The notes beneath the pieces are model-generated. The model saw only the letters and a program-made list of their open reading frames with translations. It ran no database searches and was not told the DNA's origin. Both the position numbers and the translations under genes were made by a program. Of a stretch of DNA of 64,000 nt, positions 41,878 to 50,492 are shown one piece after another (within the stretch, counting starts at the first letter, position 1; each line of letters opens with the position of its first letter). Source of the stretch: CAYNEI01 sp964396185 (GTDB lineage: Archaea > Thermoplasmatota > SW-10-69-26); contig CAYNEI010000002.1 in the NCBI GenBank assembly GCA_964396185.1, forward strand, positions 1 to 64,000, in the 5' to 3' direction.

Positions 41878-42951
41878 ATGGTTCGAGTCCTGGTCAACGG
41901 TTACGGCACGGTCGGCAAGCGCATCGCAGACGCTATCCCGCTCCAGGAGGACCTCTCCCTGGCTGGCGTGGTCCACATGGACCCCGACCATCACGCCACC
42001 CTGGCGCTTCGCCGGGGCTTCGATCTCTACGCCACCAGCAAGGCCCAGCTCCCCCGATTCGAGGAGCAAGGCCTGGCCGTGGCCGGGACCCTTGACGACG
42101 CGCTGGCCGCCTGCGATCTCGTCATCGACGCCACCCCCAGCGGCGTGGGCGCCGAGAACAAGCAGCGCTACGAGGCTGCCGGCCTGCCCGCCATCTTCCA
42201 GGGGGGCGAGGAGGCCTCGCTCACGGGTGTCAGCTTCAACGCGCGCCACAGCTACGAGAAGGCGCGCGGCCAGGACTACGCCCGGGTCGTCTCGTGCAAC
42301 ACGACCGGCCTGGCCCGCTCGCTGGGCACGCTGGCCAAGACCTTCGGCGGGGTGGAGGATGCCTCAGCCGTGCTCGTGCGCCGCGCCGCTGACCCGCATG
42401 AGTCCAAGAAGGGGCCCATCGACTCCATCGTGCCCGAGACCCACATCCCGAGCCACCACGGCCCAGATCTGGCCACGGTGTGCCCCGACGTCCAGCTGCG
42501 CTCCATGGCGGTCAAGGTCCCGGCCACCCACATGCATCTCCACACCGTCACAGCCCGCTTCCCCAGCGAACCCACCGCAGCTGAGCTCCAGGCGGTGCTG
42601 GCCGACGAGCGGCGCATCTGGACCGTGCCCGGCGGCTGCAACCTTGACTCCACGGCCAGCCTCATCGAGTTCGCTCGAGACGCGCTCCGGCCGCGCAACG
42701 ACCTCTGGGAGCTGGCCCTCTGGGAGGAGAGCCTGGATGTGGACGGTCCGTGGGTCTCCTGGATCCAGGCGGTCCACCAGGAAGCCATCGTGGTCCCTGA
42801 GAACATCGACTGCGTGCGAGCCATGCTCGAGCTGGCCCCCCGGGACGAGAGCATGGAGCGCACCGATGCCAGCCTGGGTGTGGGCACCTTCGGCCCGGGC
42901 TTGACCGGATCGAGCATCGCCACGGCCTGGGACCCACCCACGGTGGCCTGA
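41878..42951 (+). CDS. gap: Type II glyceraldehyde-3-phosphate dehydrogenase
   Basis: A 357-aa archaeal type II GAPDH, which oxidises glyceraldehyde 3-phosphate with NAD(P). It opens VRVLVNGYGTVGKRIADA, has FQGGEE, and the catalytic C140 in VVSCNTTGLAR, with HMHLHTV downstream. The length is typical. ATG at 41878 follows GAGGGG by 4-5 bases. A longer frame to 41653 translates repeat element D and is rejected. It is followed by glycerate 2-kinase, so both work in the lower part of three-carbon metabolism. Confidence 0.92.
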   Translation: MVRVLVNGYGTVGKRIADAIPLQEDLSLAGVVHMDPDHHATLALRRGFDLYATSKAQLPRFEEQGLAVAGTLDDALAACDLVIDATPSGVGAENKQRYEAAGLPAIFQGGEEASLTGVSFNARHSYEKARGQDYARVVSCNTTGLARSLGTLAKTFGGVEDASAVLVRRAADPHESKKGPIDSIVPETHIPSHHGPDLATVCPDVQLRSMAVKVPATHMHLHTVTARFPSEPTAAELQAVLADERRIWTVPGGCNLDSTASLIEFARDALRPRNDLWELALWEESLDVDGPWVSWIQAVHQEAIVVPENIDCVRAMLELAPRDESMERTDASLGVGTFGPGLTGSSIATAWDPPTVA

Positions 42952-43001
42952 CCAAGAAACAGGGGAAGGACCATAAGCCCCGACGACCGTGGGGCGAGGA
43001 G

Positions 43002-44351
43002 ATGCCTCAGGAACCGCCCACTCCCCGGCTGGTCGCCCTCTCCCCCGAGCTAGCCGACCCCCACCCCGAACCGTACCGGTCGCTGCGACGCGACGCGCTT
43101 GACATCCTCGATGCCGCGCTTGCCGCGGTGCAACCGGACAACCTCCTTGACGCCGTGCTCAGCCCCGACGGCCTGCTCGCCGTGGAAGGCCAGCGCTACA
43201 ACCTTGGCCGGGGAGAGGACGTCACTGTGCTCGTCACCGGCAAGGGCTCGCCCGGGTTCGCCCGCGTGGCCCGAGAGCGCCTGCCTCAGGCCGATGGTCT
43301 CGTCATCGGCGAGGCACCCGGTGACGCCGGGGATTGGCCCTGGCTCTTCGGCGAGCACCCCGTGCCCGACGAAGGCTCGGTCAACGCGGGCCAAGCGGCC
43401 TTGGAGCTCGTGCAACGCGTGCCAGAGGACGGGACGCTGCTCGTGCTCATCACCGGGGGTGCCAGCGCGCTCATGGAGGTCCCATCGATCCCCCTGGACG
43501 ACCTCGCTTTGACCACCCAGACCCTGCTGGATGCCGGCGTGACGGTCACCGAGATGAACATGCTGCGCAAGCACCTGAGCGAGATCAAGGGCGGGCGCCT
43601 GGCCGCTGCTTGCCCGGGCAGGGTCATCACGCTGGGCATCTCGGATGTCCCGCACGACGTCCCCTCGGACCTGGGCAGCGGGCCCACCGTACCCGACCCC
43701 ACCACCTTCAAGCAAGCCCTGGCCCTGGTCGAGCGCCTGGGCGAGGACAACCTCCCACCCGTCGTCGTCGAGCACGTGCGCAAGGGCGCCAACGGCGATC
43801 TCGAGGAGACCCCCTCCATGCTCGCGGACAACGTGTACCACCACCTGGCCACGAACAAACAGGCCCTGGCCGCGGCTGAGGAGCGAGCCAAGGCGCTGGG
43901 CCACCGCACCCGCGTGCTCCCGAGCCCCATGGAGGGCGAGGCCCGCGTCGTCGGCGAGACCATGGCGCGCCGCCTGGTGGCCGGCGAGCGCGCGCTCTTG
44001 GCCGGTGGCGAGACCACCGTGAGCCTACGCCCCGCCCACGAGGGCGGACCCGGGGACGGGGGCCGCAACCAGGAGCTCACGCTGGCCGCCGCCCTGCACC
44101 TGAGCGAGACGCCGGCCGTCGTGTGCGGCTTCGGCACCGACGGCGTGGATGGCCCTACGGATGCAGCCGGTGCGATCGCAGATGGACGCACCCTCACCCG
44201 CGCGGCCGATGCGGGCCTGGATCCCAAGGAGCACTTGGACGAGAACCACGCCTACGGCTTCTTCTCCAAGCTGGATGATCTCATCATCACGGGTCCAACC
44301 GGCACGAACGTGATGGATCTCTTCATCGGGTTGGTGCAGCCGGAGGAGTGA
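43002..44351 (+). CDS. gck: Glycerate 2-kinase, MOFRL family
   Basis: A 449-aa glycerate kinase (GckA/TtuD type) that makes 2-phosphoglycerate from glycerate and ATP. Motifs are LVTGKGSPGFA, LITGGASALMEVP, LRKHLSEIKGGRLA, and the C-terminal MOFRL block GGETTVSL, GGRNQELTLAAAL and FGTDGVDGPTDAAGA. In archaea this enzyme serves the branched Entner-Doudoroff pathway or glycerol/serine breakdown. ATG at 43002 has TATA-like CATAAGCC 27 nt upstream, so it has its own promoter despite being 50 bp after gap. Confidence 0.92.
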   Translation: MPQEPPTPRLVALSPELADPHPEPYRSLRRDALDILDAALAAVQPDNLLDAVLSPDGLLAVEGQRYNLGRGEDVTVLVTGKGSPGFARVARERLPQADGLVIGEAPGDAGDWPWLFGEHPVPDEGSVNAGQAALELVQRVPEDGTLLVLITGGASALMEVPSIPLDDLALTTQTLLDAGVTVTEMNMLRKHLSEIKGGRLAAACPGRVITLGISDVPHDVPSDLGSGPTVPDPTTFKQALALVERLGEDNLPPVVVEHVRKGANGDLEETPSMLADNVYHHLATNKQALAAAEERAKALGHRTRVLPSPMEGEARVVGETMARRLVAGERALLAGGETTVSLRPAHEGGPGDGGRNQELTLAAALHLSETPAVVCGFGTDGVDGPTDAAGAIADGRTLTRAADAGLDPKEHLDENHAYGFFSKLDDLIITGPTGTNVMDLFIGLVQPEE

Positions 44352-44366
44352 GGGGCGCTGAAGGCG

Positions 44367-44384
44367 CGGGCCCTGCGGGGCCCG
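44367..44384. repeat. 7-bp GC hairpin after glycerate kinase
   Basis: CGGGCCC and GGGCCCG pair around the loop TGCG, 15 bp past the stop. A smaller stem GCGC/GCGC precedes it. No T-run follows. Confidence 0.5.
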
Positions 44385-44543
44385 ATGGAACGTGCGGCTT
44401 GGCTGCACACCCGTGGTTCGACGATTCCCGAGCAGGACATCGCGTCCCCTTCATCGTCTGGCGGTCGATGGAACCAAAGAGTCAAATACGCACACCATTC
44501 TCGGAGGCGCACCCGGGTTGACCGGGCGTAAGGGGGTCCTTCA

Positions 44544-45725
44544 TTGGTTGAGATCAGGCTTGCCATCGCAGGGGTCGGCAATTGCGCCTCATCCCTCGTC
44601 CAGGGCATCGAATACTACCGCCGGCGCCCCGAGGCCGACCCCATCGGCCTCATGCACCGCCAGGTCGGTCCCTACGACGTGGGCGATGTCCGCGTCGTGA
44701 GCGCCTTCGACATCGACGAGCGCAAGGTCGGCAAGGACGTCTCCGAGGCGATCTTCGCCCGACCGAACTGCACCAAGCGCATCCTGGACGACGAGATGCC
44801 CGCCACGGGCACCACCGTCAAGATGGGCCCCGTGCACGACGGCGTGGCCGACCACATGGACGCCTACGACCCCGACCGGCGATTCAGCTTGTCAGACGAG
44901 CCCGCCGTGGATGTGGTCGAGGAGCTCCAGCACTCCCATGCAGACGTGCTCATCAACTACATGCCCGTGGGAGCCGAGGAGGCCGCTCGGTCGTACGCGG
45001 ACGCGGCCCTGGAGGCTGGTGTGGCCTACGTGAACTGCATGCCGTGCTTCATCGCCAGCGACGAGGAGTGGGCCCGGCGCTTCACGCGGGCCCGCGTGCC
45101 CATCGTGGGTGACGACATCAAGAGCCAGGTGGGCGCGACCATCGTGCACCGCACCTTGTCACGCCTCTTCGAGGACCGCGGCGTGCGCCTGGACAACACC
45201 TACCAGCTCAACTTCGGCGGCAACACCGACTTCCTGAACATGCTCGACCCAGCTCGGCTGAGCACCAAGAAGGTCTCCAAGACCGAGTCCGTGCAGAGCC
45301 AGCTCACCCACCGGCTCGCTGATGAGAACATCCACATCGGGCCCTCGGATTACGTCCCCTGGCAGAACGACAACAAGGTCGCCTTCATCCGGCTCGAGGG
45401 CCGGGGCTGGGGCGATGTCCCCATGAACATGGAGCTCCGGTTGAGCGTGGAGGACTCCCCGAACTCGGCCGGCGTGGCCATCGATGCCATCCGCTGTGCC
45501 AAGCTGGCCCTGGACCGCGGCATCGGTGGGCCGCTCGAGGAGATCAGCTCCTACACCATGAAGCACCCGCCGTTCCAGTACGAGGATCAGGTGGCCCGCG
45601 AGATGGTGGAACGCTTCATCAGCGGCATGCCCGCCTACCACGCCCGACGCGCCGTGCGGGCCTGGCTGCGCGAGCGCGCGCCGGCCACCATGGAGCGCTC
45701 CCGCAAGAAGCTGCTCAAGCCATAG
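44544..45725 (+). CDS. ino1: Inositol-1-phosphate synthase
   Basis: A 393-aa myo-inositol-1-phosphate synthase, converting glucose 6-phosphate to inositol 1-phosphate for archaeal inositol lipids or solutes. The NAD site GVGNCASSLVQGIEYY, INYMPVGAEEA, GDDIKSQVGATIVHR, and LNFGGNTDFLNM are diagnostic. The start is TTG at 44544, with AGGGGGT 6-7 bases upstream. The promoter is probably near 44483. It abuts the PrsW-like gene, which begins 1 bp after its stop. Confidence 0.92.
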   Translation: MVEIRLAIAGVGNCASSLVQGIEYYRRRPEADPIGLMHRQVGPYDVGDVRVVSAFDIDERKVGKDVSEAIFARPNCTKRILDDEMPATGTTVKMGPVHDGVADHMDAYDPDRRFSLSDEPAVDVVEELQHSHADVLINYMPVGAEEAARSYADAALEAGVAYVNCMPCFIASDEEWARRFTRARVPIVGDDIKSQVGATIVHRTLSRLFEDRGVRLDNTYQLNFGGNTDFLNMLDPARLSTKKVSKTESVQSQLTHRLADENIHIGPSDYVPWQNDNKVAFIRLEGRGWGDVPMNMELRLSVEDSPNSAGVAIDAIRCAKLALDRGIGGPLEEISSYTMKHPPFQYEDQVAREMVERFISGMPAYHARRAVRAWLRERAPATMERSRKKLLKP

Positions 45726-45726
45726 C

Positions 45727-46311
45727 ATGACTCCCGGGAGTCGTGCAAGCGTGTCCGCAGCCGAGGATCGCTTCCACGATCGACGCTGGCGCAAGCACAA
45801 GTGGATCGCGCTGGCCCTTGGCGCCCTGCTCGGGAGCTTGGCGGGGTACGCCAACAGCACGTTCACGCTCTTCGGCCTCCCCTTCGTGGCCGGCGACCCC
45901 GGCGCGCTCTTCGTGCTCCTGGTCATCGTCATCGCACCCGTGGTCGAGGAGCACGTCAAGCTACTCGCCCTCGTGTTCTTGCAGGCTGAGGAGCAGGCGA
46001 CCTACACGCCACGTCGCTGGCTCGTGCTCGGGGCGTTCGTGGGCCTGGGGTTCGGTGCCGCCGAGGCGCTTCTCTACTGGCTCGTGCTCGCCCCAAGCTC
46101 GCTGGCCGCTGCCAACGTCAACCTCACGATCCGGGCCCTGCTCACCCTGCCCCTGCACGCGCTCACCGTGAGCCTATCGGGCTGGGGGTACGGGGCCTCC
46201 AGGCTCACAGGCCGCACGTTCCCCCTGCTTCGGGGGCTCGTGCTGGCCATCGCGATCCACATGGCGTTCAACACGTTCCAGCTGCTCAAGCTCGCGGGGG
46301 CGACTGGATGA
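45727..46311 (+). CDS. PrsW-like intramembrane protease
   Basis: A 194-aa membrane protein with about five helices and PrsW-family motifs: APVVEEHVKLLAL with the Glu pair, VGLGFGAAEALLYW, PLHALTVSLSGWGYG and IHMAFN. PrsW proteins are glutamic-type intramembrane proteases that release anti-sigma factors in bacteria. The archaeal target is unknown. Its ATG lies one base after the ino1 stop and its TGA overlaps the next ATG, so it sits in an operon with both. Confidence 0.8.
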   Translation: MTPGSRASVSAAEDRFHDRRWRKHKWIALALGALLGSLAGYANSTFTLFGLPFVAGDPGALFVLLVIVIAPVVEEHVKLLALVFLQAEEQATYTPRRWLVLGAFVGLGFGAAEALLYWLVLAPSSLAAANVNLTIRALLTLPLHALTVSLSGWGYGASRLTGRTFPLLRGLVLAIAIHMAFNTFQLLKLAGATG

Positions 46312-46661
46312 AGCTGGTGGGCTCCCGGGTCATCGGGCTGCTGCTCGTCTGGATGGCCATCGGGTTCCTGGCTGATGCTGCCCTCACGGACCTCCAGGCC
46401 GAGACCCTCGAGGACATCGGCGGCCCGAGCGCGCTGCCCACCGACGAGCGGGTCATGCTGGTGACCGGGGGGGTCGGTCTCGGGCTGCTCCTCGTTGGCC
46501 TCGTGCTGCTGGTGCGCAAGCCCGGGCCGGGGATGGCGCCTGGCGCCCAGCTTGGCCGCGAGGCCAGCGAGCGCAAGCCGTCGCGGTGCTGGCGCTGTCG
46601 CGCGAGCTGGCCTGCCCACGAGGATGCCTGCCCCGCGTGCGGGGCCGAATGGCTGCACTGA
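46308..46661 (+). CDS. Two-helix membrane protein with C-terminal zinc ribbon
   Basis: A 117-aa protein with membrane helices at about residues 5-24 and 48-68, and a cytosolic zinc ribbon CWRC(12)CPAC near the end. The ATG overlaps the stop of the PrsW-like gene (ATGA), so translation is coupled. It may be a partner or substrate of the PrsW-like protease. No family is recognised. Confidence 0.65.
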   Translation: MKLVGSRVIGLLLVWMAIGFLADAALTDLQAETLEDIGGPSALPTDERVMLVTGGVGLGLLLVGLVLLVRKPGPGMAPGAQLGREASERKPSRCWRCRASWPAHEDACPACGAEWLH

Positions 46662-46702
46662 GACCCAGCTCGTCGGTCGATGACCGGAGCTTGGCGAGGA
46701 GG

Positions 46703-47911
46703 CTACTCGTCCAGGATCTCGTTCCAGCCGCAGGCCTTGCACGTCACGCGCACCGGCCGCTCCGGGGGCACCTTGTAGCGCGTCTGGCACTCCTGGCACG
46801 CCCAGACCTCGTAAGTGATCTCAGCGGGCTCGCCGGCCACCGAGGGTCCATCACGGAGATCCTCGAGACCCGGGTCCCCTGACTCGACGGGGGCCCCGTC
46901 GGGGTCTTCGCCGAGGCTTGGGGGCGCTTCGGATGACGGGGGATCGGCCTCCTGGGCGCCAGAGGCCTCGCCCGGGGGTCCAGTGCCCGCGGGATCGTCC
47001 CCTGGGAGCTCGGCACCCGGTAGCTCGTCACCCAGCGGTGGGCCAGCTGGGAGGTCGCCACCTGGGAAGCCGCCACTCGGCGCGTCCATCGCGGGGGCAT
47101 CGTCGACCAGCGCGATGAGCGCGTCCTCGTGGGCCCATTGGGCCTCGAAGTGCTTGGGTGGGTCCTTGAAGAGCCAGTAGTGGACCAGCAGCCCGCCCAC
47201 GTTGCCAAGCACCCCCAAGGCGATCAGCGAGAGCACGAACGAGCGCTCCTGGATCGGTGGCACGATGGGCAGGAGCTCGGGGTCCCAGCCGGAGGCTTCC
47301 AGAGCGCCCCGGGTCTCGCGCACGAAGCGCGCCTGGCGCCTGGCGTGCCGCGGGACATCCTTGAGCAGGAAGTAGACGACGTAGAAGTACCAGATGGTGA
47401 AGGTCAACGGGATCAGGAGCAGGTGGATCCCGGCGGGTCGCTGGTTCTCCTCGAGCAGGGCCTGGTTGTGGATGCGCTGCATCTTCTCCAGGTGACGCCC
47501 GGCTCGCGGATCCTGGCTCTGCTCGACCACGGTGCGCGTGTAGTCGAGCACGCCTTGGCGGAGCACGTGGTCCCGGGCGAGGTGCTGGTTGCGCCGATCG
47601 ATGAGCTTGTAGAGCCCGACGGCCGCGAGCACGATGGCAGCCAACGCCATGACGATGGCGATGAGGAAGGAGGCGTACAGGGTCTGCGAGACGCGCTCGA
47701 GCACGAAGACGACGTATTCCCCTGTGGCACGGGGCGCGCCTGCGCTGCGCGGCGCGTAGGTGACGAGCACCATGTACATGACAGCCACAGCCACGAGCTC
47801 AAGGATGAACGGCAGCACGATGTAGAGGGCATAGGATGGCTTGCCGTCCGTCTCACCGCGCATCTCGACGGCTTGCAGCACCGACGTCGCTCCTGGGGCT
47901 CGGATGGTCAT
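46703..47911 (-). CDS. Membrane protein with Pro/Gly/Asp linker and zinc ribbon
   Basis: A 402-aa protein with 4-5 membrane helices (residues 28-50, 68-98, 170-190, 225-250). A long acidic Pro/Gly-rich linker (about 275-360) has loose repeats of GDELPGAELPGDDP, and a C-terminal zinc ribbon reads ACQECQTRY and CKACGW. The helices between 100 and 165 are charged. It is convergent with the small zinc-ribbon membrane protein. No known family. The zinc ribbon suggests nucleic-acid or protein binding on the cytosolic side. Confidence 0.6.
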   Translation of the reverse strand: MTIRAPGATSVLQAVEMRGETDGKPSYALYIVLPFILELVAVAVMYMVLVTYAPRSAGAPRATGEYVVFVLERVSQTLYASFLIAIVMALAAIVLAAVGLYKLIDRRNQHLARDHVLRQGVLDYTRTVVEQSQDPRAGRHLEKMQRIHNQALLEENQRPAGIHLLLIPLTFTIWYFYVVYFLLKDVPRHARRQARFVRETRGALEASGWDPELLPIVPPIQERSFVLSLIALGVLGNVGGLLVHYWLFKDPPKHFEAQWAHEDALIALVDDAPAMDAPSGGFPGGDLPAGPPLGDELPGAELPGDDPAGTGPPGEASGAQEADPPSSEAPPSLGEDPDGAPVESGDPGLEDLRDGPSVAGEPAEITYEVWACQECQTRYKVPPERPVRVTCKACGWNEILDE

Positions 47912-47981
47912 CGCGGGCTCAAGAGGGCAACCCGGTGGCTGTCCTTATCCGTTGTGAATCTCGCGGGTCCGCCTGTGGCCC

Positions 47982-48581
47982 TCACGAGGGGCTCGCCGAT
48001 CGCGCGGACACCGACGGGCTCTGCTCGTCGGCGAACCGGAGCAGGCGCTCCCCGCCTTGGCTCAACCCGATCCGACCCGTCACCACCACGCGCTCCGGCT
48101 CCAGGGCCCCGCCCGGCGCCAGATGCAGGCCCGGCTCGGTCAGATCCACGCCCTCGTGCTCGTCCCGGTGGATCCCCATGGCCTCGGCCAGCTTGCCGGG
48201 CCCCCGGAGCAGGCCGTCGGGTGCGCGGTCTCCGCGCTGTTCGCGCATGGCCTTGAGCCCGTCGATCGGCTCGGCGGCTCGGATGAGCACGGCGCCCACC
48301 CCGCCGGGCTCGTGGGCCACCACGTTGAGCATCTGGTGGATCCCGTAGCAGATGTAGACGTAGGCCAGACCCGGCTGGCCCCAGAGCACACCCGCCTGGG
48401 TGTGCTGGCCTCGCGTGGCATGGCTGCCAGGATCCTCGGGGCCCAAGTAGGCCTCGGTCTCCACGATACGAGCCACGCGCCGAGGCGCCTGGGGGGCGTC
48501 GTGGACGATCTGCTGGCCCAACAGCTCGCGCGCAACCAGGGGCGTGGGTCGAGCGAAGAACGCAGCTTCGAGCGGGGCCAT
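47982..48581 (-). CDS. mpg: 3-methyladenine (alkyladenine) DNA glycosylase
   Basis: A 199-aa AAG/MPG-type glycosylase that removes alkylated purines and hypoxanthine in base-excision repair. Family motifs are ARELLGQQIVHD, the catalytic Glu in RIVETEAYLGPEDPGSHA, YVYICYGIHQMLNVV, GAVLIRAAEP and GPGKLAEAMGI. The length is typical. ATG at 48581 is the natural start. NucS and polymerase IV in the same window are other repair genes but are not linked to it. Confidence 0.92.
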   Translation of the reverse strand: MAPLEAAFFARPTPLVARELLGQQIVHDAPQAPRRVARIVETEAYLGPEDPGSHATRGQHTQAGVLWGQPGLAYVYICYGIHQMLNVVAHEPGGVGAVLIRAAEPIDGLKAMREQRGDRAPDGLLRGPGKLAEAMGIHRDEHEGVDLTEPGLHLAPGGALEPERVVVTGRIGLSQGGERLLRFADEQSPSVSARSASPS

Positions 48582-48680
48582 CGAGAGAGCAGGTAGGACA
48601 GCCAGCTTGAAAAACGCCCCCCCTGGGCTTCGAGGACGACGCCAGAACGCATTTGAAGGACGACGAGTTCCGTGGGCACG

Positions 48681-49718
48681 ATGGCATCAAGCCCTTGGCG
48701 CGTGCTCATGCTCGCAGCGCTCGTCTTGACCACCGGGCTGGCCGGCTGCGCGGGCAGCGAGGACGGCGCAGACGACCCGACCCCTGGCGATGGAGACGAC
48801 GCTGAGCCCACGGCCGAGATCCCGCGCTGGCAGCCAGGCGATGCGTGGGGCTTCTCGATCAAGACCCAGGGCTTCCCGCGCACGGAGACCACGATGCTGG
48901 TGTACGAGGAGACCGGTGACCTCTACCGCATCGGCACCACGGACAAGCGCCAGGCCCTCATCCACTCCCTGTTCAACGTGAACCCCCAGCTCGGCCGCAT
49001 CCAGAAAGGCAACCTGGCCATCTTCGAGGACGGCGAGCCCCGAGCCATGTACCGCTTCCCCATCCAGGACGGTGACGCGTGGCCCACGGAGTTCTTCATC
49101 AGCCACCACGGCGGCCAGCTCACCGCGCGGGCGACGTACAGCGAGGCCATCGAGACCGGCATCGGGACCGTGGAGGGCTTCGAGGTCGTGGCCACCAACA
49201 ACCAGGGCTTCGAGGTGCGCTACGACTACATCCCGGAGATCCAGTGGTTCAGCAAGCTCGTGGTCACCGACTCGGACGGTACCAAGCTCCACGACATCCA
49301 CCTCACCAGCTACGAGCGCGATCAGAGCGGCACCGGCTGGTTCGTGCGCGGAAGCGATCTCAGCGACGAGGGCTACACGAGCCAGAACTGCGGCTTCCCC
49401 ATCGGATGCCAGCGCAACGTGCTCGTGGACGGCAGCTCGGACAAGGGTGGCCAGTACGGTGGCTATGACCTGGTGGCCTTCAACGTCCAGATCAACATGA
49501 CCAACCCGGACGACGACCGGGCCGAGATCACCATCACCGACGGCGGAGACAACGAGGTCTACAGCCGCCAGTTCCTCCAACCCCAGGGGGACGAGTTCAC
49601 CTTCCAGACCGAGCGGGACTACGAGCCCGGGGACTGGACGATCACCGTGCGGCTCACCAGTGGAGCCAGCGCGCAGGTGCGCCTGGCTGGGGCTTGGGAG
49701 TTCTCCGGGACCATCTGA
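48681..49718 (+). CDS. Lipoprotein of unknown function
   Basis: A 345-aa protein with a signal peptide and lipobox LAGC, an acidic spacer, and a beta-rich body that starts IPRWQPGDAWGFSIKT. This opening resembles the WRLGDHWSYEA region of the lipoprotein at 21974, suggesting a shared domain. The C-terminal 100 residues look Ig-like. ATG at 48681 has a TATA-like CATTTGAA 26 nt upstream. GTG at 48672 is possible. Function is unknown. Confidence 0.6.
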   Translation: MASSPWRVLMLAALVLTTGLAGCAGSEDGADDPTPGDGDDAEPTAEIPRWQPGDAWGFSIKTQGFPRTETTMLVYEETGDLYRIGTTDKRQALIHSLFNVNPQLGRIQKGNLAIFEDGEPRAMYRFPIQDGDAWPTEFFISHHGGQLTARATYSEAIETGIGTVEGFEVVATNNQGFEVRYDYIPEIQWFSKLVVTDSDGTKLHDIHLTSYERDQSGTGWFVRGSDLSDEGYTSQNCGFPIGCQRNVLVDGSSDKGGQYGGYDLVAFNVQINMTNPDDDRAEITITDGGDNEVYSRQFLQPQGDEFTFQTERDYEPGDWTITVRLTSGASAQVRLAGAWEFSGTI

Positions 49719-49767
49719 CGGGGGTGCCAAGCGCCGCTTACACCGCGCGAGAACCAGTCGGGCGCGG

Positions 49768-49998
49768 TCAGCTCGGGTCCTCTTCCTCTTGAGGCGGCCA
49801 GGCGATGATGAACGCGATGAGCAGCGCGGCCAGCTCGGCGACCCTGGACCCGGTCACGCCGCGCTCACCAGTGGATTGGACCCCCTGGCCTGGGTGGAGC
49901 AGAGGATCCCCGATCAGGGTGAGAAGCACGGCCACAGCCAGGATCACGGCGATGGCGATCAGGCGGGTGCGGGTGAGGCGCCGGGTGAGCCAACCCAT
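49768..49998 (-). CDS. Small two-helix membrane protein
   Basis: A 76-aa protein with a basic N-terminus (MGWLTRRLTRTR), a helix IAIAVILAVAVLLTLIGD, a polar loop and a second helix AELAALLIAFIIAW, ending PPQEEEDPS. No family is recognised. It lies 62 bp downstream of another small membrane protein on the same strand and may be cotranscribed with it. Confidence 0.5.
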   Translation of the reverse strand: MGWLTRRLTRTRLIAIAVILAVAVLLTLIGDPLLHPGQGVQSTGERGVTGSRVAELAALLIAFIIAWPPQEEEDPS

Positions 49999-50060
49999 CG
50001 AGCCTCCCTGTCGTGCTGACCCCTCATGGTCCTTGCCTCGAAGGGTGTCCGGGTTCGGGC

Positions 50061-50369
50061 TCAGGGCCTAACGGATGCGTCCAGGCGCGCCAGCTGGGCG
50101 TCGAGCAGGTCAGCGACGCCATCGAGGGTCTTGCACACGGTTGGTTCAAGCTCCCCGGGCTCCAGATGCACGTCCACCAGCTCGTTGGTGTCCACCGGGA
50201 GACACGACGCCTCAGCCGGGTCGTGCTGGGGTCCAGTGGCTTGGGGCTCACCGGACTGGGCTCCAGCCGAGCCGGCGGGCCAGAAGAGGATCAGAAGCGT
50301 GATGAAGAGCGCGCCAACAGCCAGGCCACCGGTTAGCACCTTGCGCTTGTCCACGTGAACACCTGTCAC
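50061..50369 (-). CDS. Small membrane-anchored protein
   Basis: A 102-aa protein with an N-terminal membrane helix (TGGLAVGALFITLLILFWPA) and an exported acidic domain with two Cys (ASCLP, TVCKT) that could pair. GTG at 50369 has the TATA-like GCTCATAACC about 22-24 nt upstream. An in-frame GTG at 50354 is possible. No family is recognised. Confidence 0.5.
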   Translation of the reverse strand: MTGVHVDKRKVLTGGLAVGALFITLLILFWPAGSAGAQSGEPQATGPQHDPAEASCLPVDTNELVDVHLEPGELEPTVCKTLDGVADLLDAQLARLDASVRP

Positions 50370-50492
50370 GGCCAGGGGAACGGGGGGTTATGAGCGTGCT
50401 GGACACGACATGCAACCGGGAAGCCACCACGTTGCGCGCTGGCGCGGGCTCGCTTCCGCGCCCTTCAAGAACCCCTTTCGCTTTGCCGCGGC

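Noticed and set aside
44352..44543. Possible tRNA around GGTTCGA near 44415
   Set aside because: No acceptor stem, D-arm or anticodon arm could be paired on either strand.
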